A stretch of DNA of 58,107 nt from Nocardia brasiliensis IFM 10847. Lineage in GTDB: Bacteria; Actinomycetota; Actinomycetes; Mycobacteriales; Mycobacteriaceae. Of the stretch, positions 15,797-27,197 are shown piece after piece. Within the stretch, counting starts at the first letter, position 1. Every line of letters begins with the position of its first letter. The notes beneath the pieces were generated by a model. The model saw nothing but the letters and a program-made list of their open reading frames with translations. It searched no databases and was not told the DNA's origin. The stretch covers positions 1 to 58,107 of the forward strand of contig NZ_BAUA01000106.1 in NCBI RefSeq assembly GCF_000710915.1. The letters run 5' to 3'. The position numbers were made by a program, and so were the translations under genes.

Positions 15797-17473
15797 ATGA
15801 TCGATGATCTCGTCGCGCGGCTGACCTCGTACTATCCAGCTTCGAGGACAGCGCAGGCGACGAGCGGATCGACACAGATCGCTGGTTCCCGGATGGCCGA
15901 CGCGCTGCCCACCTGGTTGCAGGTCCTCATCGCACTCGTCGCGGTCGCCGCACCGGTCGCCGCCGCGACCATTGCCTATCTGGGGTGGCACCGTCAACGC
16001 CGATCGGACCGATGCGCGCAGGCCGCACAGGTTTCGGCTTGGTGGGCCAGCAAGAACGACGAATGGGGCGTGTATGTCCGCAACGGCTCAACGGTCCCGA
16101 TCTTCCAGACCTATGTCACGGTGCTCGAACCTGATGAGCGTTATGAAAGCACCAAAGTGCGGTTCATGGTGGTGCCGCCGTCCCAGGACGGGGTGTTCCA
16201 ATCGGCAGCAGGCGCGGGACTCACCGCCACCGGCGATGCCCGCCGGGTGCGGATCAGTTTCACCGACGAAGCCGGATTGCGCTGGCATCGTGATCAATAC
16301 GGTCAATTGACTGAACTGGATTCACGACTCCGTATCAAGACCGACTACATCCGAACCGAGGTGTTCCGGAGTTTCGAGGATGCCTTTCTGCGGACCTACG
16401 GCGTACGGCTCGGTTGTGAGACCGGACCGGTCGGCGAGCGGCAACGCGAGTTCGTGGCGAATGTGCGCCGCAAGCCACTGGACGCGGTCATCTGTCCGCA
16501 CGATTGGCTCGGTTCGCTGATCGAGACCGTAAACCGTGGAACCGACCACGCTCTCGGTGGATCAGCTGCGGTGTTTCCCCGGTGGTCGCTGCGCGCACTG
16601 ACAATCGCCGGAAAACTGTACGGACTGCCGACGACCGTCGACACTGTTGCACTGCTGCGCAATACAGATCTGGCGCCGGATCCACCGCCCACACTAGAAG
16701 CGCTGATCGCGTGTGGTCGAACCGTCATGGCCCAGTACAGCCGCGTGGACACCGTGCTGGCGATACGAACGGGGTACCTGGGTGACCCGTTCCAGTTGTG
16801 GCCCCTCTTGAGCAGTGCGGGTGGTTGGCTGTTCGGAACGAATGCCGACGGCACCTGGAATCCCGACGTGGTCGGACTGGACGCACCGGAATCCATCGCC
16901 GCCTTCGACAAGATTCGTCAGTGGGGCGCGGCCGGGCTGCTCAGAGCGCCGTTGACCAGAGAAGACGCGTTCCGCCTCTTCGTCACCGGTCGTACGCCCT
17001 TTCTCATCTCGTCCTCAGATGCGCTGCTAGCTATTCAGAAGTCCGAGCTCAGGGACAAGGTCGCCGTGACGCCGGTGCCACCGTTCACCGGTGGTCGGCC
17101 TGCCACGCCTTTTACTTTGGTGCACGGGTTGATGATCAGCCGCGGCATGAACCGGATCACCGCGCACGACCTCTTCGCCGACTATCTGACCCGCGAGCAC
17201 GTGTTGCGCAAACTTTCCGATCACACGGCAAATCCGATCGCGGCAGATTACCCCACCAGCCGTTTGCTCACCTCGTTTCGCGAGCTGAGCGAACAGGGTA
17301 CCGCCATGCCCGCGTTCCCGATCATGAACGAAGTCTGGCGGCTACTCGAAGCCGCCGAGCTGAAGCTCATCTCGGGTAGCGATGCCGGACCGATCGCCGA
17401 ACGCCTCGCCACGGACGTGCGTAGACTTGTCGAATCCCCATCGATGAACGAATACCGGGCGGTGATCGGATGA
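15797..17473 (+). CDS. Membrane-tethered MalE-like sugar-binding protein of unusual topology
   Basis: 558 residues in three parts. Part 1 is a single transmembrane helix (about 39-63) followed by a basic HRQRRSDR stretch. By the positive-inside rule this puts the rest in the cytosol. Part 2 (about 75-180) is a beta-rich domain (WGVYVRNGSTVPIFQTYV...RISFTDEAGLRWHRD) of the kind seen in other actinobacterial membrane proteins. Part 3 (about 190-550) aligns along its length with E. coli MalE: CPHDWLGSL with its WAHDRFGGY, GKLYGLPTTVDTVALL with GKLIAYPIAVEALSL, and MPAFPIMNEVW with MPNIPQMSAFW. No permease or ATPase gene is present. The stop overlaps the GH13 start by 4 bases. Met33 (15893) is an equally possible start. 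Confidence 0.75.
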   Translation: MIDDLVARLTSYYPASRTAQATSGSTQIAGSRMADALPTWLQVLIALVAVAAPVAAATIAYLGWHRQRRSDRCAQAAQVSAWWASKNDEWGVYVRNGSTVPIFQTYVTVLEPDERYESTKVRFMVVPPSQDGVFQSAAGAGLTATGDARRVRISFTDEAGLRWHRDQYGQLTELDSRLRIKTDYIRTEVFRSFEDAFLRTYGVRLGCETGPVGERQREFVANVRRKPLDAVICPHDWLGSLIETVNRGTDHALGGSAAVFPRWSLRALTIAGKLYGLPTTVDTVALLRNTDLAPDPPPTLEALIACGRTVMAQYSRVDTVLAIRTGYLGDPFQLWPLLSSAGGWLFGTNADGTWNPDVVGLDAPESIAAFDKIRQWGAAGLLRAPLTREDAFRLFVTGRTPFLISSSDALLAIQKSELRDKVAVTPVPPFTGGRPATPFTLVHGLMISRGMNRITAHDLFADYLTREHVLRKLSDHTANPIAADYPTSRLLTSFRELSEQGTAMPAFPIMNEVWRLLEAAELKLISGSDAGPIAERLATDVRRLVESPSMNEYRAVIG

Positions 17474-19059
17474 TCGAATGGTGGCGCGATGCTGTTGTGT
17501 ACCAGATCTATCCGCGCAGCTTCGCCGATCGGAACGGGGACGGAGAAGGTGATCTGCCCGGACTGATCGACCGTCTGCCGTACTTATCGGAACTGGGTGT
17601 CGACGCAGTGTGGTTGTCGCCGTTCTACCCATCGCCCATGCGCGACGGCGGCTACGACATCTCCGACTATTTCGATATCGATCCCAGATTCGGCACCCTC
17701 GAGGATTTCGACCTGCTGGTGACGCAAGCGCGGAAGCAAGATATTCGCATCATCATCGATATCGTGCCGAATCATTGCTCGGACCAGCACCCTTGGTTTC
17801 GTGCGGCGTTGTCGGCTCCGATCGGAAGCCCACTGCGGGACCGGTTCATCTTCCGCGACACCGTGAACAATTGGCGGTCACATTTCGGCGGCTCGGCATG
17901 GACCCGGACACCGGACGGGCAGTACTACCTCCATCTCTTCGACTCGACGCAGCCCGATTTCAATTGGGGCAACGACGAAGTCGTCCAACTCTTCGAGCGG
18001 TACCTGCGTTTCTGGCTCGACCGTGGCGTCGCGGCCGTACGCATCGATATGGCGAACACCCTTTTCAAGATGCCTGGCCTACCCGACGCGGAGGACGGCT
18101 CCGCTGGACAGCCGTACTACGACCAGCCGGAGTTACACGAGCTCTACCGCGCCTGGCGCGAAATTCTCGATTCCTACCCGGCGGACATCTTTCCCGGCCG
18201 CCGCGGCGCGGTGGCGGAGATCTGGTTCGACGATCCGGCAATGGTGCGGCCGTACCTCGCACCCGACGAGTTGCCACAGGTTTTCAACTTCCGGCTGATG
18301 CGAGTCTCGTGGACCGCGCAGGACCTACGCCAGGTGATCGACGAAGGGCGCGAATTGGCCGGCGCCACCGGTGGATCGCTGCCGTGGGCACTGGGCAATC
18401 ACGACGTCACCCGGCTGGTCAGTCGCCTCGGCCTGCCCCAGCGACCGGGCGAGGATCCGACCCAGGCCATCCGATTGGGCGCGCGACATACTGATATCGC
18501 ACTCGGCACGCGCCGGGCGCGCTCGGCCGCGCTGCTGCTGCTCGCGCTGCCGGGATCGGTTTACCTCTACCAGGGCGACGAGCTCGGCCTACCCGAACAC
18601 CTCGATCTCCCTCCGGATCGCCGCGAGGACCCCACCTATCATCGCACCGAAGGCGTCGACATCGGCCGCGACGGTTGCCGGATACCACTGCCGTGGTCAG
18701 GCGCGGCAGCACCTTACGGCTTCACCGCACCGACTGCCACCACCTGGCTCCCGCAACCGTCCGACTGGGCCGAACTGACCGTCGAAAACCAGTCCACCCG
18801 TTCCGATTCCATGCTCGCGCTGTATCGATCGGCGCTGCGCATCCGGCATGAGCACCCGGCGCTCGGCGAGGGCGCGCTGAACTGGCTGGAACTCGGGCCG
18901 CAAGTGCTTGCGTTCACCAGAGAGCCCGGCTTCACCTTCGTGGGCAACCTAGGAACGCAACCGGTACCCCTGCCCGAGGGCCGGGTACTGCTCTCCACCA
19001 CCCCGCTGGACGCCGGACTGCTACCCGGCGACGCTGCGGCATGGCTACACCGCGGCTGA
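17470..19059 (+). CDS. GH13 alpha-glucosidase / oligo-1,6-glucosidase type
   Basis: 529 residues, no signal peptide, cytosolic. It hydrolyses (or transfers) alpha-glucosidic bonds of short malto- or isomalto-oligosaccharides, sucrose or trehalose-type sugars. The four GH13 regions are present: DIVPNH (97-102), VRIDMANT with nucleophile Asp193, AEIWFD with acid/base Glu250, and LGNHDVTR with transition-state Asp312. The opening WWRDAVVYQIYPRSFADRNGDGEGDL is typical of the subfamily with oligo-1,6-glucosidases and alpha-glucosidases. It overlaps the MalE-like gene by ATGA and is translationally coupled to it. Ends in a pair of strong hairpins. Confidence 0.93.
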   Translation: MIEWWRDAVVYQIYPRSFADRNGDGEGDLPGLIDRLPYLSELGVDAVWLSPFYPSPMRDGGYDISDYFDIDPRFGTLEDFDLLVTQARKQDIRIIIDIVPNHCSDQHPWFRAALSAPIGSPLRDRFIFRDTVNNWRSHFGGSAWTRTPDGQYYLHLFDSTQPDFNWGNDEVVQLFERYLRFWLDRGVAAVRIDMANTLFKMPGLPDAEDGSAGQPYYDQPELHELYRAWREILDSYPADIFPGRRGAVAEIWFDDPAMVRPYLAPDELPQVFNFRLMRVSWTAQDLRQVIDEGRELAGATGGSLPWALGNHDVTRLVSRLGLPQRPGEDPTQAIRLGARHTDIALGTRRARSAALLLLALPGSVYLYQGDELGLPEHLDLPPDRREDPTYHRTEGVDIGRDGCRIPLPWSGAAAPYGFTAPTATTWLPQPSDWAELTVENQSTRSDSMLALYRSALRIRHEHPALGEGALNWLELGPQVLAFTREPGFTFVGNLGTQPVPLPEGRVLLSTTPLDAGLLPGDAAAWLHRG

Positions 19060-19071
19060 CCACAGACACCG

Positions 19072-19130
19072 CCGGTCTCACAGACCGGTGACACGGTTCA
19101 CAGCCTGTAAGAGCGCTGTGAACCGTGTCA
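19072..19130. terminator. Two tandem perfect hairpins between convergent genes
   Basis: CCGGTCT-CAC-AGACCGG (19072-19088) is followed without a gap by a perfect 16-bp stem, TGACACGGTTCACAGC with GCTGTGAACCGTGTCA (19089-19104, 19115-19130; 10-base loop). They separate the alpha-glucosidase gene from convergent uvrA and can serve as a bidirectional terminator. Confidence 0.75.
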
Positions 19131-19155
19131 GTGCCCGTGAGACCCGGCCGCGCGA

Positions 19156-22191
<3,036 letters not shown>

Positions 22192-22702
22192 CTGGTGAAT
22201 CCCTTCTCGATCGTGTTCGGGTGAACCGACAAAACGGCGTCCAGACCTATCCCGCCGCCATGCTAGGCGCGCCCACCGACAAGTTTCGCTCGCGCGGGTC
22301 GCGCGGGATAGTGCGGCGGGGTCACGGCCGCTCGCGCTGCGCCGGATGCGCGGGCAACGCACCGGAACTCGACGGGTACGACAGCACGCACACCCGCGAT
22401 ATCGCGATCCGCGGCGCGTACTCCGACACAGGTCGCCGGCGACGCCGCCGACCCCCTCCGGAACACCCGGCCCCAGCAAATCCATCGTACGCAGCTTCGC
22501 CACCCGCCCGCCGCCGGGCCATAGCTCGACCGCATCGCGCGTGAGCCGGACCACGCGGGGACGTAATCCGCTGCGCCGGATACCTCTTCGCGGCGATCCA
22601 GCCTGCGCGTGGGCGGACCCGGCTAGTTTGAGCAGGGGATGCGGGGATCGATCGAGCTCGCGAGGTCGGTGAACCGGGACGGCAGTGCGGCAGGAGGGTT
22701 GC
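22192..22702 (+). other. 511-bp gap between divergent uvrA and devR
   Basis: I find no convincing gene. A minus-strand stretch around 22430-22560 reads as a protein-like, GC3-rich segment (VVRLTRDAVELWPGGGRVAKLRTMDLLG) but has no start or further conserved context; it may be a decayed gene. A TAGTTT -10-like box lies near 22623, about 80 bp upstream of devR. No SOS box of the type CGAACnnnnGTTCG is seen in front of uvrA. Confidence 0.4.
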
Positions 22703-23335
22703 GTGATCACCGTTTTTCTGGTGGACGACCACGAGATCGTCCGGCGTGGCCTGATCGATCTGCTCGACAGCGACCCGGAACTGCGGGTGATCGGCGAAGC
22801 CGGTGACGTGGCGCAGGCGCTGGCCCGAATTCCCGCGCTGCGGCCCGATGTCGCCGTGCTCGACGTGCGGCTACCCGACGGCAACGGCATCGAGCTGTGC
22901 CGCGACCTGCTGGCCGAGGTCGACGGGTTGCGCTGCTTGATCCTCACCTCCTATACCGACGAGCAGGCCATGCTCGACGCGATCCTGGCGGGCGCGGGCG
23001 GCTATGTGGTGAAGAACATCAAGGGCATGGAGCTGGCCGCGGCGATCAAGGCCGTCGGCGCGGGCCGCTCACTACTGGACAATCGCGCGGCGGCCGCACT
23101 GCGCGCGCGACTACGGGCGGGCACCGCGGAAGACGGCGCGCTGGCCGGGCTCACCGAGCAGGAACGCAGGCTGCTCGCACTGCTCGGCGAGGGACTCACC
23201 AACCGGCAGATCGCCGCCCGCATGTTCCTGGCCGAGAAGACCGTGAAGAACTACGTGTCCCGGCTGCTCGCCAAACTCGGCATGGAGCGCCGGACCCAGG
23301 CGGCGGTGCTGGCCAGCAAGCTCGGCGAACGCTGA
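22703..23335 (+). CDS. devR: DevR/DosR-type response regulator
   Basis: 210 residues, colinear with M. tuberculosis DevR (DosR), the hypoxia/NO dormancy regulator. The receiver domain has Asp8/Asp9, phospho-acceptor Asp54 (VLDVRLPDG), Thr82 and Lys104, the same numbering as DevR. The LuxR-type HTH follows: LTEQERRLLALLGEGLTNRQIAARMFLAEKTVKNYVSRLLAKLGMERRTQA. The GTG start at 22703 is fixed by AGGAGGG 4 bases upstream. It is followed after 8 bp by a DevS-like kinase that lacks the sensor domain. Likely target site in this window: the DosR-box-like sequence at 25397-25416. Confidence 0.93.
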   Translation: MITVFLVDDHEIVRRGLIDLLDSDPELRVIGEAGDVAQALARIPALRPDVAVLDVRLPDGNGIELCRDLLAEVDGLRCLILTSYTDEQAMLDAILAGAGGYVVKNIKGMELAAAIKAVGAGRSLLDNRAAAALRARLRAGTAEDGALAGLTEQERRLLALLGEGLTNRQIAARMFLAEKTVKNYVSRLLAKLGMERRTQAAVLASKLGER

Positions 23336-23343
23336 ACCGGGCC

Positions 23344-24540
23344 ATGGCCGCCATCCCGCACACCGTGCTGGACATCCTGCGCGCGGTGGTCGACACGGCG
23401 ACCCGGGTCGCCATCGACAACGCCAGGCTCTACGAATGGGCCCGCACCAGACAGGCCTGGATCGAGGCGACCAGCGATATCGCCACCGAGTTCCTGGCGG
23501 GCACCGCACCGGACCGGGTGCTCGCGCGAGTGGTCGAGCACGCGCGCACGCTGACCGGCTCGCAACGCGCACTACTCGCGGTGGTCGAGCCCGGCGTGCC
23601 GCCCGAGGAGGCCACCGAACTCGTGGTGGCGCAATGGTCACGCGCCGCGGAACCGGTTGCGCGACATACGGTGCGGCTCACCGACACCGCGGCCGGCAAG
23701 GCGTTCGCGGAGCGCACGGCGGTCCAGTTCGCGGACGCGCGGGACGTCGATCTCGGGGCGCCCGTCGCGGCGGCGGGCCCGACCCTGATCCTGCCGTTGC
23801 AGACCGCGGGCGTGGTGCTGGGCGTGCTGATCATCCTGCGCGGACCCGGATCCGCGCCCTACTCGTCCGAACTCGTCGCACTGGCCTCGGCGTTCACCGA
23901 CCAGGCCGCCTTGGCCATGCAACTGGCCGAGGCGCAACGCAAGGCGCGGGAACTGGACGTGCTCGCCGACCGCGACCGCATCGCCCGCGATCTGCACGAC
24001 CATGTCATCCAGCGGGTCTTCGCGGTCGGCCTCGGCCTGCAGGGCCTGGCCACCCGGGTCGACGACGAGCAAGTCCGGCAACGACTCTCGGACGAGATCG
24101 ACCGGCTCCAGGAGATCGTGCACGAGATCAGGACGACAATCTTCGACCTGCACGGCGGCGCGGGCGCCTCGCTGCGCAGGCGACTGGAGGACGCGATCCG
24201 GCAGCAGACCACCGACACCGCGATCCGGGCCCGGCTGCGCGTCGACGGACCGCTGTCGGTGGTCGGTCCCGCACTGGCCGATCACGCGGAAGCCGTTGTG
24301 CGCGAGTCGGTCAGCAACGCGGTACGCCATTCCGGTGGGGACTGCGTGACGATCGATATCGCCATCGGTGACGAGCTGACCATCCTGGTTCGAGACAACG
24401 GCTGGGGTCTGCCCGACGACGTGATCCCCAGCGGCCTGGCCAATCTCGCGCAGCGCGCGGCCGAATCGGACGGCCGCTGCCGGATCGAGGGCGGTGCGCA
24501 CGGCGGCACGGTGGTGCAGTGGTCGGTTCCGCTGAGCTGA
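23344..24540 (+). CDS. DevS-like histidine kinase lacking the heme-binding GAF domain
   Basis: 398 residues. It begins with the last helix of GAF-A (VAIDNARLYEWARTRQAWIEATSDIATEFLAG), then a GAF-B domain (about 55-195), the HisKA_3 phosphoacceptor segment RDRIARDLHDHVIQRVF (likely His218) and an HATPase domain (VRESVSNAVRHSGG, DNGWGLPD). Compared with the full-length paralogue at 25476-27197 it lacks about 170 N-terminal residues, including the whole heme-binding domain. No missing 5' part can lie upstream, since devR ends 8 bp before the ATG. It is translated with devR and probably phosphorylates it, but cannot sense O2, NO or CO through heme. Its signal input is therefore unknown. Confidence 0.9.
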   Translation: MAAIPHTVLDILRAVVDTATRVAIDNARLYEWARTRQAWIEATSDIATEFLAGTAPDRVLARVVEHARTLTGSQRALLAVVEPGVPPEEATELVVAQWSRAAEPVARHTVRLTDTAAGKAFAERTAVQFADARDVDLGAPVAAAGPTLILPLQTAGVVLGVLIILRGPGSAPYSSELVALASAFTDQAALAMQLAEAQRKARELDVLADRDRIARDLHDHVIQRVFAVGLGLQGLATRVDDEQVRQRLSDEIDRLQEIVHEIRTTIFDLHGGAGASLRRRLEDAIRQQTTDTAIRARLRVDGPLSVVGPALADHAEAVVRESVSNAVRHSGGDCVTIDIAIGDELTILVRDNGWGLPDDVIPSGLANLAQRAAESDGRCRIEGGAHGGTVVQWSVPLS

Positions 24541-24556
24541 GCGGTCCGGCGCGCTG

Positions 24557-25333
24557 CTACGCGGGACCCACCAGCGTCAGATCGCCGTCGTAACGCCGGT
24601 ACAGCAGCTGACCGCGGCCGTGGTGGTGATCGGTGTAGAACAGGAACGGCAGGCCCTGCTGACACAGAATGCTCGCAGCCCGCTCCTCGTCCAGGACCGG
24701 CGCCGGTTCGGTATCCACGGTCAGCGGAAGCGAATTCACGGCTCGGGCGGGGTGCTCGGGCGCACCGCACTGCCGGGACAATCGCACCCCGAGCGGATCG
24801 CCCCAGTGCACCACGGCGTCGGCGCCGGTCGCCTCGTCCACGAACAGATACGCGTCGTAGTCCATCGCGTCCATCACCGCCGTCGCCTCGGCCGGTGTCC
24901 CGGTGAGCAGCGCGCAGTACTTGCGGCGCACGATCGGACGCGGCGCGGTGACCCGTGCCAGCGGCGGCCGCGCCGGATCCGGCCAGTCCCGCGCCGCCGC
25001 CGTCGCCAGCCGGGCCAGTTGCCGGTCGAGCCGTTCGGCGGCGAAGGTCACCGCGAACCCGCCGGGCCCGGTCACCTGCACGCGGGTCGCGATACCGTGA
25101 CTGCGAATGTTGGCCTGCACCAACGTCGGATCCTCGGCATCGAGCGGAGCGGTGACCCGAACCCGGGTCACCGCGTCGAGGTGATGGCGGCGCAGCACCC
25201 GCCCGATCGCCCGGACCGCCCGCGTCACGTCCATCGCCGGAACCGCGCCGCAGGTGGTGACGGCGAGGTCGAGTTCACCCGCGGTATGCCAATACTGCGC
25301 CGGCGACGATCGCAACAGCCCTGACGACTTCAT
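24557..25333 (-). CDS. Ribosome hibernation/dormancy-associated translation inhibitor (Rv0079/DATIN-like)
   Basis: About 258 residues. The C-terminal segment GLPFLFYTDHHHGRGQLLYRRYDGDLTLVGP is the S30AE C-terminal dimerisation domain of long hibernation-promoting factors. The middle motif AMDAMDYDAYLFVDEATGADAVV and the N-terminal S30AE-like part match M. tuberculosis Rv0079 (DATIN), a DosR-regulon protein reported to bind ribosomal subunits and inhibit translation. The ATG at 25333 is chosen over upstream alternatives because it matches the family start and has AGGA 8 bases before it. It is divergent from the heme sensor kinase with a DosR-like box between them. Probably made under hypoxia to silence ribosomes. 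Confidence 0.88.
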   Translation of the reverse strand: MKSSGLLRSSPAQYWHTAGELDLAVTTCGAVPAMDVTRAVRAIGRVLRRHHLDAVTRVRVTAPLDAEDPTLVQANIRSHGIATRVQVTGPGGFAVTFAAERLDRQLARLATAAARDWPDPARPPLARVTAPRPIVRRKYCALLTGTPAEATAVMDAMDYDAYLFVDEATGADAVVHWGDPLGVRLSRQCGAPEHPARAVNSLPLTVDTEPAPVLDEERAASILCQQGLPFLFYTDHHHGRGQLLYRRYDGDLTLVGPA

Positions 25334-25396
25334 GTGGCACGTCCTGCCTTCGATTCGAACCCGAGCCACCATGTCATCATCGCGCCGCCACCGCGA

Positions 25397-25416
25397 ACAG
25401 GGCCGAAAGTCCCCGA
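25397..25416. promoter_or_regulatory. DosR-box-like site between the hibernation factor and DevS genes
   Basis: ACAGGGCCGAAAGTCCCCGA matches the DosR consensus (TTSGGGACTWWAGTCCCSAA, from memory) at 14 of 20 positions. The right half-site AAAGTCCC is intact and the left half is degenerate. It lies 59 bp before the DevS start and 63 bp before the hibernation-factor start, where one site can serve both divergent genes. Confidence 0.6.
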
Positions 25417-25475
25417 TCGGCGAACTAAACTGGCGCGGGGCGCAGTCCACGCGCCCGCCACAAGGGGATGCCGAA

Positions 25476-27197
25476 ATGACCGACGAGCAGGGTGACGACC
25501 CTTACTCGGTCCGTGACACCCTGTCGCAACTGCGGTTACGGGAACTGCTGAGCGAGGTCAAGGAACGGGTCGAGCTGATTCTCGACTCCCGTGACCGGAT
25601 GGACGGTTTGGTCGAGGCGATGCTGGCCGTCACCTCGGGCCTGGATCTGGACGAAACGTTGCGCACCATCGTGCGGACCGCGATCAGCCTGGTCGACGCC
25701 CGCTACGGCGCGCTGGCCGTGCGCGGGCACGACCGGCAGGTGGTGCAGTTCATCGACGAGGGCATGGACGAACGGACCCGCAGCGCCATCGGCCGATTGC
25801 CGGCCGGGCACGGCGTGCTCGGCGTGGTGTTCCAGCAGTCCCGACCGCTGCGACTGGACGATCTTTCGAAACATCCTGCCTCCGTTGGTCTTCCGGAGAA
25901 TCACCCGCCGATGCGCACCTTTCTCGGGGTCCCGGTGCGGGTGCGCGGCGAGGTGTTCGGCAGCCTCTATCTGACCGAGAAGGCAGACGGGCAGCCGTTC
26001 ACCGACGATGACGACGTGCTGGTGCAGGCGCTGGCGGCGGCCGCGGGCATCGCGGTGGACAACGCGCGGCTCTACGAATCGGCCCGCACCAGGCAGGCCT
26101 GGATCGCGGCCACCCGCGATATCGCGACCGAGTTCCTGGCCGGCACCGAATCCGACAGCGTGCTCGGCCAGGTGGTCGAGCACGCGCGCACGCTCACCGG
26201 CTCGCAGCGCTCGTTCCTGGCGGGTCCGGGCAGTGCCGCGGATGAGCTGGTGATCACCCAATGGTGCGGTCCCGGAACGGGTTACGAGGGCACGGTGGTG
26301 CCGGTCGAGGGCACCGTGCTCGGTGAGGCGTTCACCCGCCGCACCCCGTTGCGCTTCGACGACGCCAGTGCCGTCGGTCTCGGTTTCGCCCGACCGGAGA
26401 ACGGGCCGCTACTGGTCCTGCCGCTGTGCACCCCCGACACGACACTCGGCGTGCTGACCACATTGCGCCCCGCGGGCGCGGCACCGTATTCCGACGAATT
26501 GGTCGAACTGACCGCCGCTTTCACCGATCAGGCGGCGCTGGCCATGCAGCTGGCCGATGCCCAGCACCGGATGCGCGAGATCGATATCCTGGCCGATCGC
26601 GACCGCATCGCGCGCGATTTGCACGATCACGTCATCCAACGACTGTTCGCAATCGGGATAACGCTGCAGGGCGCGGTCGCGAAGGCTACGGTTCCGGTAG
26701 TGCGACAGCGGCTTTCGACGGTGGTGAACGATCTGCAAGAGGTGGTCCAGGACATTCGTACCTCGATCTTCGATCTGCACGGCAGCCAGGGCAACCCGCT
26801 GCAGCAGCGACTGGAGCGCGCGATCCGCCAGCAGACCGCCGAAACACCGCTGCACGCAACGTTTTCGGTGTCCGGCCCGCTGTCGGTGCTGGAGGGCGAG
26901 CTGGCCGATCACGCGGAAGCGGTGGTCCGCGAAGCGGTCAGCAACGCGGTCCGGCACTCGGGGGCCGACACCCTCGCGGTACAGGTCACCGTCGACGACG
27001 ACCTGACCATCGTGGTCACCGACAACGGATGGGGCATTCCGAATCACGTGGTACGCAGCGGATTACGCAATCTGGAGCAGCGGGCCCAGAAGGCCGACGG
27101 CGAATTCGGCATCGGCACGGCAGGTCTCGCGCCCGACGAGCGGGACGGCGGCGCGATGCCCGGCACCAGGCTGTGCTGGTCGGTGCCGCTGCCATGA
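25476..27197 (+). CDS. devS: DevS/DosT-type heme sensor histidine kinase
   Basis: 573 residues. Two GAF domains and a HisKA_3/HATPase kinase. GAF-A (about 43-195) carries ENHPPMRTFLGVPVRVRGE, where His143 corresponds to the proximal heme ligand of mycobacterial DevS/DosT. GAF-B spans about 212-362. The phosphoacceptor segment is RDRIARDLHDHVIQRLF (likely His383), with the N box EAVSNAVRHSG and G box DNGWGIP. It should sense O2/NO/CO or redox state and phosphorylate DevR. It has no response regulator next to it; the nearest is DevR 2.1 kb upstream, with the truncated paralogue. ATG chosen with AAGGGG 9 bases upstream. Confidence 0.93.
   Translation: MTDEQGDDPYSVRDTLSQLRLRELLSEVKERVELILDSRDRMDGLVEAMLAVTSGLDLDETLRTIVRTAISLVDARYGALAVRGHDRQVVQFIDEGMDERTRSAIGRLPAGHGVLGVVFQQSRPLRLDDLSKHPASVGLPENHPPMRTFLGVPVRVRGEVFGSLYLTEKADGQPFTDDDDVLVQALAAAAGIAVDNARLYESARTRQAWIAATRDIATEFLAGTESDSVLGQVVEHARTLTGSQRSFLAGPGSAADELVITQWCGPGTGYEGTVVPVEGTVLGEAFTRRTPLRFDDASAVGLGFARPENGPLLVLPLCTPDTTLGVLTTLRPAGAAPYSDELVELTAAFTDQAALAMQLADAQHRMREIDILADRDRIARDLHDHVIQRLFAIGITLQGAVAKATVPVVRQRLSTVVNDLQEVVQDIRTSIFDLHGSQGNPLQQRLERAIRQQTAETPLHATFSVSGPLSVLEGELADHAEAVVREAVSNAVRHSGADTLAVQVTVDDDLTIVVTDNGWGIPNHVVRSGLRNLEQRAQKADGEFGIGTAGLAPDERDGGAMPGTRLCWSVPLP

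Noticed and set aside
22192..22260. SOS (LexA) box in front of uvrA
   Set aside because: CGATCGTGTTCG lacks the CGAAC-n4-GTTCG spacing, and GTTCGGGTGAAC has the half-sites in reverse order.
25340..25365. tRNA T-arm-like GGGTTCGAATC on the minus strand
   Set aside because: The flanking bases do not form the five-base T stem, and no acceptor or anticodon arms are found around it.
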